Part shown: one piece after another, positions 37,148 through 45,849 of the stretch
Layout: every line of letters begins with the position of its first letter
How positions within the stretch are numbered: position 1 is the first letter of the stretch
DNA from: Neobacillus sp. PS3-12
GTDB taxonomy: Bacteria > Bacillota > Bacilli > Bacillales > Cytobacillaceae
Reading direction: 5' to 3'
Assembly (NCBI RefSeq): GCF_030915385.1
Contig: NZ_CP133268.1
Location: 3,384,001 to 3,448,000, forward strand
DNA: 64,000 nt
Notes under the pieces: model-generated
What the model was told of the DNA's origin: nothing
Database searches by the model: none
The model's input: only the letters and a program-made list of their open reading frames with translations
Made by a program: the position numbers and the translations under genes

Positions 37148-39430
37148 TTGAAAGTGGATCATATAAATTCAGATGACATTTTACAAACGGAAAATAATCT
37201 TGGGAAGGCACTTGAGAGAAATCAATTCCTACTTCACTATCAACCAAAACTTGATTTGAAAACGGGAAAGTTACAGGGGGCAGAAGCGTTATTACGCTGG
37301 AATCATCCAAAAAAAGGACTTATATCCCCATTGGAATTTATTCCTATTGCAGAGGAAACGGGACAAATTATACCTATTGGCGAATGGGTTTTACGTACTG
37401 CATGTGAACAAGGAAAGGAATGGCTGAATATTGGGATAACTCCTATGGTTATGTCGGTTAATCTTTCAGCCCGTCAATTTTTTCAACCAAATTTGGTAGA
37501 AGTCGTACAGAAAATTATAGAAGAAACCGGATTTTCTCCTGAATATTTGGAACTTGAAATTACGGAAAGTATCATGATGAATGCCCCAGAAGTTCTCTAT
37601 ATATTACAAGATTTAAAACGAATTGGTTTACAAATTAGTTTGGATGACTTTGGGACAGGGTATAGCTCCCTTTATTATTTAAGGGAGTTTCCCATTGATA
37701 AAGTTAAGATAGACCAAAGTTTTGTACGTAATTGTATGGTAGATACAAAAGATGCCACTATTGTGAAAGCGATCATTGCCATGTCTCACCAATTACAGTT
37801 AGAAGTGATTGCTGAAGGCATAGAGTATAAAGATCAGTTAATATTTCTTCAACAAAACCTTTGTAATCATGGACAAGGCTATTTTTTTAGCAAACCTTTA
37901 CCTCCGACAGAATTTATTCGATATTTGGTTGATTTTGAAAAAATCCTTATAAAAGAGGGAATTTCTCAGGAGCTTAGTAAACAAAAATGGCTAGAAGAAG
38001 AATTAGCTAATGCACGTCAAGAATTGCGAGATACTGTTAGACAGCAGCAAGCGATGATATTCAAATTTAAAGAAAAAGATGGGAGATTTATTCATACGTT
38101 ATGTGATGGAGAATTGTTGTACCGTATGGGGTTTACTCCAGAGAGTGTGATTGGGAAGGAACTAAATGATTTTTTACCCCCGTCTATAGCAAAGGAAAAA
38201 ACTGAGTATTTTTGTAGAGCGTGGAATGGTGAAGAAAATGTAAAGTACGAAGCAAAAGTGAATGGAATTTGGTATTTAGCCACTTTACGCCCAATTCGAA
38301 GAGGTGGACAGGTAATTGAGGTAATAGGTTCAGGTGTAGATATAACTCATCAAAAAGTGATGGAGAAAAGACTAAGGGAAAGTGAGTATAATTATCGACT
38401 TATTGCAGAAAATACCCAAGATTTAATTCGAGTATTAAAAACAAGTTTCATTATAAAATATGCTTCGCCTTCTCATAAATTCATTTTGGGATATTCACCA
38501 AAGTGTTTTCAAGGCAATGTTATTTTTGACTTTATTCATCCTGATGATGTCCAAAAAGTACGGCTTCACTATTCTCAATCGTTATATACGAAAAAGCCTT
38601 TCCAAGTTGAATATCGCAATAAACATATTAAAAGTGATTGGGTAGATGTGGAAGCGCATGTTACACCTGTATTAAATGAAAATGGTGAGGTTGAATATCT
38701 TGTTGTTGTAGGTAGAGATATTTCAGAGCGAAAGAAAACGGAAGAACAATTCCGGAAATCGGAAAAGTTATCTTTAGTGGGGCGATTGGCTTCAAGTATT
38801 GCCCATGAAATTAGAAATCCTCTAACAACTATAAAAGGATTTGTTCAACTATTGAAAAAAGAAGTTAAGAAGCCCCTTTATATTCAAACAACGTTATCTG
38901 AAATTCATAGAATTGAGGAAATTTTAGAAGAATTTATAGCATTTGCTAAGCACCAAAACCATAAAATTATAGAGTTAAATATTAATGAACTTTTAAAACA
39001 GGTACTTAACTTACTTTGTTCTCAAACAGTAATGAAAAATATCGAGCTTATTCAGGACTGCCAATCAGATTTACCAACTATTCATTGTGACGAAAGCCAA
39101 ATTAAACAAGTGTTTATTCATATTCTTCATAATGCTACAGAGGCAATGCCTAATGGAGGAACTATTAAAATTCAGACTCTTAGCCAAGATGCTAGCAACA
39201 TAAAAATAAAATTCATTGATAATGGCGTTGGTATGTCAGAAGATCGAATAAAGAATATTGGTGAACCCGTTTATAATTTAAAAGAAAAGGGATCAGGCTT
39301 TGGCTTAATGGTTTGTCATAAAATTATCCAAGAACATGCAGGGACAATTAACATCAAAAGTAAAATTAATCAAGGAACTACAGTTGAAGTGATATTACCC
39401 ATTAGCAATATACTTATAGATAACAATTAA
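37148..39430 (+). CDS. EAL-PAS-PAS-histidine kinase hybrid
   Basis: 760 residues, TTG start behind GGTGGTG. Order: EAL phosphodiesterase 12-255 ([49 protein letters not shown], all catalytic residues present), PAS-like 290-400, PAS 405-525, DHp with phospho-acceptor His in [16 protein letters not shown] near residue 551, and HATPase 610-755 (HNATEAMPNGG, DNGVGMSED, KGSGFGLMVCHKI). No membrane helix or receiver. An N-terminal EAL fused to a kinase is unusual; the kinase part resembles sporulation-type kinases (KinA-like GFVQLLKKE). It is the intact member of a three-gene family in this island and diverges from the riboswitch-controlled CheY-like gene. Confidence 0.95.
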   Translation: MKVDHINSDDILQTENNLGKALERNQFLLHYQPKLDLKTGKLQGAEALLRWNHPKKGLISPLEFIPIAEETGQIIPIGEWVLRTACEQGKEWLNIGITPMVMSVNLSARQFFQPNLVEVVQKIIEETGFSPEYLELEITESIMMNAPEVLYILQDLKRIGLQISLDDFGTGYSSLYYLREFPIDKVKIDQSFVRNCMVDTKDATIVKAIIAMSHQLQLEVIAEGIEYKDQLIFLQQNLCNHGQGYFFSKPLPPTEFIRYLVDFEKILIKEGISQELSKQKWLEEELANARQELRDTVRQQQAMIFKFKEKDGRFIHTLCDGELLYRMGFTPESVIGKELNDFLPPSIAKEKTEYFCRAWNGEENVKYEAKVNGIWYLATLRPIRRGGQVIEVIGSGVDITHQKVMEKRLRESEYNYRLIAENTQDLIRVLKTSFIIKYASPSHKFILGYSPKCFQGNVIFDFIHPDDVQKVRLHYSQSLYTKKPFQVEYRNKHIKSDWVDVEAHVTPVLNENGEVEYLVVVGRDISERKKTEEQFRKSEKLSLVGRLASSIAHEIRNPLTTIKGFVQLLKKEVKKPLYIQTTLSEIHRIEEILEEFIAFAKHQNHKIIELNINELLKQVLNLLCSQTVMKNIELIQDCQSDLPTIHCDESQIKQVFIHILHNATEAMPNGGTIKIQTLSQDASNIKIKFIDNGVGMSEDRIKNIGEPVYNLKEKGSGFGLMVCHKIIQEHAGTINIKSKINQGTTVEVILPISNILIDNN

Positions 39431-39982
39431 ATTCAAGTGATGTTCAAAATTGCTTACATTATAAAGTACGTGAAGTATATTAATTTTGTGGGGGACTAAC
39501 TCCTATTTTTTTGCCATTAAGCATGGGGAAAAAATCAATAATTTCTTTCCTACTTTCTAGTTCCGGTAAAACAGAATAATAATTATTGCATAAAAGCAAG
39601 AGCATAAAAGCTATAAAAAAATCAGGAACTATATTGTATCTATTGGATGAGAAAAAGGATTGAATTCTCTATTGGTTTAGCCTTGGATTTTTGTTGAATA
39701 GAGGGAGGATAAAATTTATAGAACTGTGAGTGTTCTCAGGGAATTGATTTCAAACGAAAAGCCACTCGAAATTGCTCTGGCAAAAGCAAGGGGGGCCCTT
39801 CTAAAACTACACTCGAAGCAATTGTTGCCTGGCGATGTATGACAGCACATCGACTCTTTATGTATATATTTAATGTTATAGCGTAAATATGCTAGGATAG
39901 GAAAATACCTGTAAATTCTTTTTACTTCCCGTTTTTCTATTGCTTAATAAAAAGGAGAACAATCTCTCCTTTATTGAGATTT
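39431..39982. other. Noncoding stretch with one doubtful short frame
   Basis: 552 bp. A 38-codon frame from GTG 39726 to TGA 39842 (starting VSVLRELISNEKPLEIALAK) has protein-like composition, with a GGAGG too far upstream (about 16 bases); it may be a gene fragment. Nothing else recognised. Confidence 0.4.
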
Positions 39983-40342
39983 CTACTCCATTTCGTATTC
40001 GGTGTCACTGAGAATTTGCATTTCTTCAGATAAAGCCTTCAAATCCTCAAGCCTTTTTTGATTCAAAAGCTCGGTATTGTTAGACTTTAGAATCTCGTTT
40101 AACCCTTCCTCTGGTGGTACAATCACCCCATAATCTTTTTCACCTTGCCATTGAGTACCGTATATAAGTACATAGCTGCCATCTTTGAGCTTGGTGATCC
40201 CCAAATGCCTTCCTACTCCGCCATTTGTCCAATTGCGACCATCCCAATAATCAAGATCTGCATTGTACTTGACCCTTGCTACTACTTTCGAATGGAATTC
40301 GTCTTCGAATACATTGATTCGATAAGAAGTTGTCATAACCAC
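39983..40342 (-). CDS. Hypothetical protein, 119 residues
   Basis: Not recognised. A soluble acidic protein with an aromatic-rich beta-type N-terminal half (YNADLDYWDGRNWTNGGVGR, then YVLIYGTQWQGEKDYGVIVP) and a helical C-terminus (LEDLKALSEEMQIL). The composition and the AAAGGG site before GTG 40342 (ATG 40336 also possible) support a real gene. Similar small proteins occur in mobile regions; no neighbour suggests a role. Confidence 0.6.
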   Translation of the reverse strand: MVMTTSYRINVFEDEFHSKVVARVKYNADLDYWDGRNWTNGGVGRHLGITKLKDGSYVLIYGTQWQGEKDYGVIVPPEEGLNEILKSNNTELLNQKRLEDLKALSEEMQILSDTEYEME

Positions 40343-40828
40343 ATCAACCCTTTCAGTTTTAGTACATTATCATCATATCGAATTGAAATTCCTATCATAA
40401 CTGAAATGAGTTTGAGGTGGTTCTAGTAAATAGCAGTAACAGTTAATAAAAATTCAGACCAAAATAAAGAGAAAATCGCAGGTTAGAATGGAAAAAGTAA
40501 TCAGTATTTTGCCCAAAGTCAATTTAATCTGTTTTATTCGTAACTTATCTTCTAATACTTAATCAAAAGATGATATGTTTCTGCCAACTTAAAAAAGGTT
40601 TATTCTGTAGTTTCTATTAAAAAATCAGGATGACCGAAACATAACCCTATACATATAATTCAACCTCATTTTGGCTGGCGGTCGTCCTCATAAAAAAAAC
40701 AAAACCTTCTTTTCCGTTGAGTGGAAAATGTTCACTAGGGTTTTGTGAGTTAGGAACCCGATTTTACTGCATTTAAGCATTAAAATAATATTTTGGCTTA
40801 ATCTTGTATTACTTAGGTTTTTAATAAT
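40343..40828. other. Intergenic with hairpins, no gene
   Basis: 486 bp. AGGATGACCG pairs with CGGTCGTCCT (about 40630-40695), and a terminator-like hairpin AAAACC...GGTTTT with an inner TTTTCC/GGAAAA stem lies at 40701-40748. No coding features. Confidence 0.5.
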
Positions 40829-41140
40829 ATATCAAAGCGAGGAGGGGGTTCATTAGCGATTCGGGCTACGGGCTTTGTTGCAACAGAGACAGAGGTGAAT
40901 TATTCCAATCTTCCTATTTTCTTAATAGATTGCCGTTCAAGACAAGGGCAGTCCGGTTCAGCAGTAATTTCTTACCGTCCAGGTGGAATGGTTGCTATGG
41001 AAGAGGGAGGATCAGCTATTTTTAATGGTCCAGTTAGTAGGTTCCATGGAATATATAGCGGGAGAATAAACAATGAATCTGATTTAGGAATTGTTTGGAA
41101 GGCATCAGCAATAAAAGAGCTAGTTGATCACATATCATAA
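40829..41140 (+). pseudogene. Fragment of a trypsin-like serine peptidase
   Basis: The open frame reads IRATGFVATETEV, then QGQSGSAVISYRPGG and FHGIYSGRINNESDLGIVWK: the Gly-x-Ser-Gly catalytic-serine motif and following strands of an S1/HtrA-type peptidase. The His and Asp of the triad and the first two thirds of the protein are missing, and the only starts (GTG 40895) lack a ribosome site. Cys in FLIDCRSRQG is consistent with the family. A remnant. Confidence 0.65.
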
Positions 41141-41277
41141 ACTTTTTTATCAAAAAGAAAATGGAGCCAGTCTTATACGAGGAAATGTTAATATTCAGAG
41201 AACAGGTGTGATTAATTAATTGTATATATAGTTTACTCTGCTTTTTTCTTATCTCTTAATTCTTCCTTCTTCCTATG

Positions 41278-41598
41278 TAGCCCAAAAATAGAAATTTCCT
41301 TACCCAAATAAACACTTCCGATTGCAGCCCTGATTTTGTGAAAAAATACTTTTCCGATTTCAGGGCTGTTCCATGCTCCATCCCTTGTCCTGACTGGCTT
41401 TTTCCCTTATTTGCCCTTGACCAACTTTCGGAAGACTTTATTTTAAAACCGAAAAAAACGTGAAAAAAATGCAAAAAAACAGGCGAAAAAACGGCCATTT
41501 TTGAATCAAAAAACCTTCAAAATGGGGGTCCGGGTAGGAAAACTTTATTTTCACTCCGACGGTCGAATGCGGGTTGGAGGAGGGGGATTTCGGAAGAG
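41278..41598 (+). repeat. Dispersed repeat R, copy 2
   Basis: Direct copy of 18714-19030; the core from TTCCGATTGCAGCCCTGATT through CCTTCAAAATGGGG differs at only a handful of positions. Ends with TTCGGAAGAG (41589-41598), complementary to CTCTTCCGAA at the start of copy 1. Together the two copies bracket a 22-kb accessory region. Confidence 0.85.
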
Positions 41599-41692
41599 TT
41601 TTTTTGTGTTGTACAAAAATGAAATCAACTAATTTACTGGGCGGGGTAATAATTTGTATTAATAGTGATGAACCGTACCATAAATAGTTTCT

Positions 41693-41735
41693 AAAAAAGA
41701 GCCTCTCGCTTTTTTGAAAGAGAGGCTCTTTAAAA
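41693..41735 (-). terminator. Terminator of the methyltransferase gene
   Basis: AGAGCCTCTC/GAGAGGCTCT hairpin with a T run on the minus strand. Confidence 0.8.
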
Positions 41736-41818
41736 TATGTTTAAAATCTTAGATAAAAGTATGTACAACCTCCCACTCATAGGGAAGATTGGGAGGAAGT
41801 CTGTAATTAATCGAAATA

Positions 41819-42736
41819 TTATTCTTTTACAGCATGGATATAATGAATCGTTTCGAATGCAGACAAATAGTCTGTACGATTACGAAAGAATTGATTATTG
41901 ATCGTGTCAGGGGATAAATGCTCATAAATCAGTAAACCTGATCTTTCTAACATTTTCTCCATTTCATCATAAGTAAAACTTGATTTCATTGGCTCACCAC
42001 TGACAGAAGCCATGTGAAGCATATTTTGAACTCTATTGGACATTCCTTTTTCTTCAAAAAGTTTGTCGCCTGCATAATCAAAAACGATAGAACTTCCTGA
42101 TGGAACTTTAGTAAATATCTCATTAATCAAATTGGCAATTTCCTCTTTTGTTAAATAATAAGAAACCCCTAATAGACTAAAGAAAGTTTTTTTGTTAGGC
42201 ATAAACCCTTTATCAACAAGATTTTGAACAGTAAATTCTTTAGTGAAATCCATTGGGATAAAATGAAGATTCACAGGAATTTGAAAATTAGCATTTGCTA
42301 ACCTTACCTTTTTTAAGTCTTGTGTGGCTGGATAATCAAGTTCAAATATTTCTAAGCTGTCGTTTAATTCCGGGTGCCGAAAACAAAAGGTATCTAATCC
42401 TGCTCCCAGAATTACATATTGTTTAGCCCCCAGCCACATTTCATGAAATAATACATTTTCACAATAGGCAGCACGTGCTAAAGGAGTTGGAGAAAGTTGG
42501 ACTTGTGTAATCCATTTTAAAATTTCATCTGGTTGATCTTGAAACGTCTTTGCAATTTCATGATTAAAGAATTGAATTCCTTTAATCATGTTTTCACGAA
42601 TATCTGTATACTCCTGTTGGGTAATTAAATCTTTTGCAATAAAATCATCAAAAATTTTGGGTGTGTCATATTTACTATGGTATGCTCGCCCAAAGGCTGA
42701 TACTAAGGAAGTTAAACTTGATTCATTTTTTTTCAT
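41819..42736 (-). CDS. LCM-family (leucine carboxyl methyltransferase-like) SAM methyltransferase
   Basis: 305 residues. The SAM site is YVILGAGLDTFCFRHPELND and the following acidic strand IFELDYPATQDLKK, both typical of the bacterial LCM/TIGR00027 family; N-terminal QVQLSPTPLARAAYCENVLF agrees. Substrates are generally unknown, with some members in secondary metabolism or antibiotic-related methylation. ATG 42736 has AGGAGG upstream. The gene is monocistronic with an unusually strong promoter and a terminator hairpin in its leader, pointing to regulated, inducible expression. Confidence 0.87.
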   Translation of the reverse strand: MKKNESSLTSLVSAFGRAYHSKYDTPKIFDDFIAKDLITQQEYTDIRENMIKGIQFFNHEIAKTFQDQPDEILKWITQVQLSPTPLARAAYCENVLFHEMWLGAKQYVILGAGLDTFCFRHPELNDSLEIFELDYPATQDLKKVRLANANFQIPVNLHFIPMDFTKEFTVQNLVDKGFMPNKKTFFSLLGVSYYLTKEEIANLINEIFTKVPSGSSIVFDYAGDKLFEEKGMSNRVQNMLHMASVSGEPMKSSFTYDEMEKMLERSGLLIYEHLSPDTINNQFFRNRTDYLSAFETIHYIHAVKE

Positions 42737-42758
42737 CCATTTATCCTCCTGTAAAACA

Positions 42759-42791
42759 AAAATAAGATTCCCCTGGCCAGGAGAATCTTAT
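42759..42791 (-). terminator. Leader terminator/attenuator of the methyltransferase
   Basis: AATAAGATTCTCCTGGCCAG on the minus strand pairs with GGGAATCTTATT across an almost perfect 16-pair palindrome and is followed by TTTTG, between promoter and ribosome site. It could be an attenuator or, as a palindrome, a repressor operator. Confidence 0.65.
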
Positions 42792-42817
42792 TATACACGC
42801 TAATGTTTTAATAGTAA

Positions 42818-42846
42818 ATTATAGCATAAGTAAATTTTTTTGTCAA
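42818..42846 (-). promoter_or_regulatory. Consensus sigma-A promoter
   Basis: Minus strand TTGACA (42846-42841), a 17-base spacer and TATAAT (42823-42818): perfect consensus for the methyltransferase. Confidence 0.9.
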
Positions 42847-42956
42847 TATATATATAATTTATTTTCCACAATAATAGCTTTTGCCTGCTTCTAATCAAAT
42901 GTTGGAGAGGTAATTAGAAGTAAAGCAATACTTCTTTTAAAGAGTTTATTTTTCTA

Positions 42957-42985
42957 TTGACAACCTTTGTAATTTGAAATATAGT
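42957..42985 (+). promoter_or_regulatory. Sigma-A promoter of an orphan leader
   Basis: TTGACA (42957-42962), 17 bases, TATAGT (42980-42985). It would transcribe the GlpP-type leader that follows. Confidence 0.8.
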
Positions 42986-42991
42986 AGATTT

Positions 42992-43070
42992 AAGTTAATA
43001 ACTTGTGAGAGAACCCAGAGACACACTAATATTTGAACTATTCAATATTAGTGTGTCTCTTTTTGTATTC
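42992..43070 (+). promoter_or_regulatory. GlpP-type antiterminator leader ahead of the sugar-acid cluster
   Basis: Six bases after the -10 box comes AAGTTAATA, then TTGT, GAGAA and AGAGAC, then a perfect terminator AGAGACACACTAATATT/AATATTAGTGTGTCTCT with TTTTTG. The same order and spacing (-10, six bases, AAGTTAATA, TTGTcAGGAGAA, AGAGACC, terminator) is seen before glpK and glpD in this window. No gene starts before the promoter of 43336. Confidence 0.6.
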
Positions 43071-43153
43071 TCCTATATTTGTAACTTGTCTGTTTTTAAT
43101 GTTGGAAAAGCATAAATATTAGCAAATATAAGTGTTTAAAGAATCATTCTATC

Positions 43154-43210
43154 TATAATAGACAATGATTGTACTAGTATGAACCCGAAACTACCATTCT
43201 AGTATGATTA
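43154..43210 (+). promoter_or_regulatory. Promoter with two GntR-type operator sites
   Basis: TATAAT at 43154-43159 is followed by GTACTAGTATGAAC (43171-43184) and ACCATTCTAGTATGATTA (43193-43210), imperfect copies of the palindrome CATACTAGTATG found also before gntR and before the gene at 50735. Downstream placement suits a repressor. Confidence 0.7.
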
Positions 43211-43243
43211 GGATATTAGAAGACGCTAATATTTCTATTGAAT

Positions 43244-43257
43244 TGTAACCGTTCTCT
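43244..43257 (+). promoter_or_regulatory. Possible cre (CcpA) site
   Basis: TGTAACCGTTCTCT matches the Bacillus cre consensus TGWNANCGNTNWCA at all but the last base; located in the leader of the first oxidoreductase gene. Confidence 0.5.
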
Positions 43258-43335
43258 AGTCAAAGACTTATTCAAACATATCAAGCTTTGGCAGTAGGTA
43301 ATCCTAAAAAAGAAATTTGAAAGGATGTTACTCGA

Positions 43336-44502
43336 ATGATAAAGGTAGCGATCATTGGTACAGGAGCAATAGCACCTAACCATATAAAAGCGTATCAGGA
43401 ATTATCGGAAAGATGTGAGATTGTAGCATTATGCGATATCTATCCAGAAAAGGCAGAAAAGGCAGAAAAGGCTGCAAAGGACTTTAATCTAAATGTAGAT
43501 ATCTATGATGATCACAAATTAATGTTAGACCGTTCAGATATAGATTTAGTATCAGTATGTACACCACCGTATACACATGCTGAAATTGCGATTAACTTTT
43601 TAAATGCCGGGAAAAATGTCTTGGTTGAAAAACCAATGGCTTCATCTTTAGAAGAATGTGATGCCATGATCCGTGCACAAGAACAAAGCGGAAAAGTATT
43701 ATCGATCATTTCTCAAAACCGCTGGACCAATCCAATGATGAAATTAAAATCCATTCTTGATACCAAATTAATGGGTCCTATTGTTCACACTCAAGTAGAT
43801 TCGTTTTGGTGGAGAGGCCATTGTTATTATGATCTTTGGTGGAGAGGAACATATGAGAAAGAGGGCGGCGGTTGCACATTAAATCATGCTGTCCATCATA
43901 TTGACATTTTCCACTGGATGAATGGTATGCCTTCCGAAATAACAGCAATCGCAACCAATACATCGCATGACAATGCAGAGGTTGAGGACTTATCGGTAGC
44001 AATCTGCCGTTACCCAAATGGAAGTTTAGCTCAAATTACTAGTTCGGTTGTCCATCATGGAGAAGAACAGCAATTGATATTCCAGGGTAAAAACGCTCGT
44101 GTCTCTGTTCCTTGGAAGGTTACGGCATCCAAATCAAAACCAAATGGTTTCCCAGAGAAAGACGAAGAATTGGAAGCAAAATTGCAAGCAGCCTATGAGC
44201 AGCTAGCAGATCTTGAATATACTTTCCATACAGGACAAATCGATGATGTCTTATCGGTACTTGAAGGGAAGAAAGAAAAAGTGCTTGTCGACGGTAAAAC
44301 AGGAAAGCAAACGATTGAAATGATTACAGCAATTTACCAAGCTTCAAGTACAGGTCAATCAGTAAAGCTTCCATTAGATGAAAACAGTCCGTTCTATACA
44401 AGAGCAGGTGCCCTTAAAAACGCCACTCACTTTTATGAAAAGACAGGTAATATTGAAAATTTCTCAGATAATACAATTACAACAGGCGGGAAATACGAAT
44501 AA
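43336..44502 (+). CDS. Gfo/Idh/MocA-family oxidoreductase 1
   Basis: 388-residue NAD(P)-dependent sugar or sugar-derivative dehydrogenase. N-terminal Rossmann domain with VAIIGTGAIAPNHIKAY, the family Lys motif VLVEKPMA near residue 99, and the C-terminal beta-sheet domain with GGGCTLNHAVHHIDIFHWM, whose His residues serve catalysis. A short in-frame triplication (KAEKAEKAEKAAKD, DNA unit GAAAAGGCA near 43450) lies at residues 37-47. First gene of the cluster, under the operator pair; a second family member follows 57 bases later. Substrate unknown. Confidence 0.88.
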   Translation: MIKVAIIGTGAIAPNHIKAYQELSERCEIVALCDIYPEKAEKAEKAAKDFNLNVDIYDDHKLMLDRSDIDLVSVCTPPYTHAEIAINFLNAGKNVLVEKPMASSLEECDAMIRAQEQSGKVLSIISQNRWTNPMMKLKSILDTKLMGPIVHTQVDSFWWRGHCYYDLWWRGTYEKEGGGCTLNHAVHHIDIFHWMNGMPSEITAIATNTSHDNAEVEDLSVAICRYPNGSLAQITSSVVHHGEEQQLIFQGKNARVSVPWKVTASKSKPNGFPEKDEELEAKLQAAYEQLADLEYTFHTGQIDDVLSVLEGKKEKVLVDGKTGKQTIEMITAIYQASSTGQSVKLPLDENSPFYTRAGALKNATHFYEKTGNIENFSDNTITTGGKYE

Positions 44503-44559
44503 TCGTAGCTCTGATATGACCACTTTTCGTCTTAATTCTAACAAAAAGGAGCGATTAAT

Positions 44560-45657
44560 ATGGATCGAAATGATGGAATGAATTATGCACCAAAATCTTC
44601 AGTAGAACGTGTTGTCGTCGAACCAGGTGAATTTCAATTTGCTGCAATAGGTTTGGATCATGGACATATTTATGCAATGTCAAACGGCTTAACGGAGGCG
44701 GGGGCACAATTGGTTGCTGTGTATGATCCAGATCCAAAGAAAGTACAGGCCTTTATCGAAAAGTATCCTCAAGCTAAAGCGGCTTCTTCTGAAGAGGAAA
44801 TTCTGGATAATCCTGATATTAAGCTTGTTGCTAGTGCCTGCATTCCAAATAATCGTGGACCTCTTGGTCTTAGAGTATTAGATCATGGAAAGCACTATTT
44901 TTCCGATAAACCTGGTTTTACAAAAAAAGAACAAATTGAGCAGGCAAGGCAAAAGGTTGCAGAAACAGGTTTAAAATGGGGAATTTCTTACAGTGAACGT
45001 ATCCATGTGGAAGGTGCGGTATTTGCCGGCCAATTAATTGAAGAAGGAGCAATTGGACGGGTTGTGCAAGTAATCGGAGTAGGTCCACATCGGATTTCTG
45101 CTGACCAGAGACCAGATTGGTTCTTCGACCCGGAATATTATGGCGGAATCCTGTGCGATATTGGAAGCCACCAAATTGAACAGTTTTTACACTTTGCTGG
45201 GGCAAAAGATGCAAAGGTAGTGCATAGTAAAATTGCCAACTATCATTTTAAACAATATCCGAAGTTTCAAGATTTTGGTGATGCTACTCTTGTTGCTGAT
45301 AACGGAGCAACATTCTACTTCCGAGTCGATTGGTTTACACCGGATGGGCTTGGTACATGGGGAGATGGACGAGTAACTATTTTGGGGACAGACGGCTATA
45401 TTGAAGTAAGGAAGTATATTGATATTGCCCGCAATGGAAACGGCGATCATGTTTACCTGGTAAATCATGAAGGTGAAAAACATTTTGAGGTAGCAGGAAA
45501 GGTTGGTTTCCCATTCTTTGGTGACTTTATTTTAGATTGTTTAAATGGCACTGAAAATGCGATGACACAGGAACATACCTTTAAAGCAGCTGAATTATGT
45601 ATTGATGCCCAAGAAAAAGCAGTTTTAATTGAAGGTGCAGAGTTACCGGTTAGCTAA
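44560..45657 (+). CDS. Gfo/Idh/MocA-family oxidoreductase 2
   Basis: 365 residues. The dinucleotide loop is AAIGLDHGHIYAM, a variant Rossmann motif (G-x-D-H-G-H), and the usual EKP is replaced by FSDKPG; ILCDIGSHQIEQFLHFAG is the C-terminal His motif. These variants mark a subfamily common in sugar-acid clusters. The 27-residue N-terminal extension precedes the Rossmann fold. Ribosome site AAAAAGGAGCG; same operon as oxidoreductase 1. Substrate unknown. Confidence 0.86.
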   Translation: MDRNDGMNYAPKSSVERVVVEPGEFQFAAIGLDHGHIYAMSNGLTEAGAQLVAVYDPDPKKVQAFIEKYPQAKAASSEEEILDNPDIKLVASACIPNNRGPLGLRVLDHGKHYFSDKPGFTKKEQIEQARQKVAETGLKWGISYSERIHVEGAVFAGQLIEEGAIGRVVQVIGVGPHRISADQRPDWFFDPEYYGGILCDIGSHQIEQFLHFAGAKDAKVVHSKIANYHFKQYPKFQDFGDATLVADNGATFYFRVDWFTPDGLGTWGDGRVTILGTDGYIEVRKYIDIARNGNGDHVYLVNHEGEKHFEVAGKVGFPFFGDFILDCLNGTENAMTQEHTFKAAELCIDAQEKAVLIEGAELPVS

Positions 45658-45698
45658 TCATCATTCAAAAAAAATCGTAAATATATGTGTTTTTAAAA

Positions 45699-45740
45699 TA
45701 AAAGGGCTGTGTTTAAATTTAATACAGCCCAAATAAAAAA
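45699..45740 (+). terminator. Hairpin behind oxidoreductase 2
   Basis: GGGCTGT/ACAGCCC stem with A-rich flanks; the T run is on the minus strand, so plus-strand termination would be weak. Confidence 0.5.
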
Positions 45741-45769
45741 TATTATTAATCTATTGTTATTTTTCAGAG

Positions 45770-45812
45770 TTCATACTAGAATGGTAATATAACTACCATA
45801 CTAGTATGATTA
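45770..45812 (+). promoter_or_regulatory. Operator pair before gntR
   Basis: TTCATACTAGAATGGTAA (45770-45787) and TACCATACTAGTATGATTA (45794-45812). The second contains the perfect 12-bp palindrome CATACTAGTATG, and some 30 bp around it nearly repeat 43190-43222. Suggests autoregulation by the GntR protein encoded 38 bases downstream. Confidence 0.75.
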
Positions 45813-45849
45813 GAATATTAAAAAACAAATATATTTGCTCTGAAAAGAG

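Noticed and set aside
39726..39842. 38-codon GTG frame
   Set aside because: Ribosome site is about 16 bases away and no family is recognised; kept only as a remark in the gap entry.
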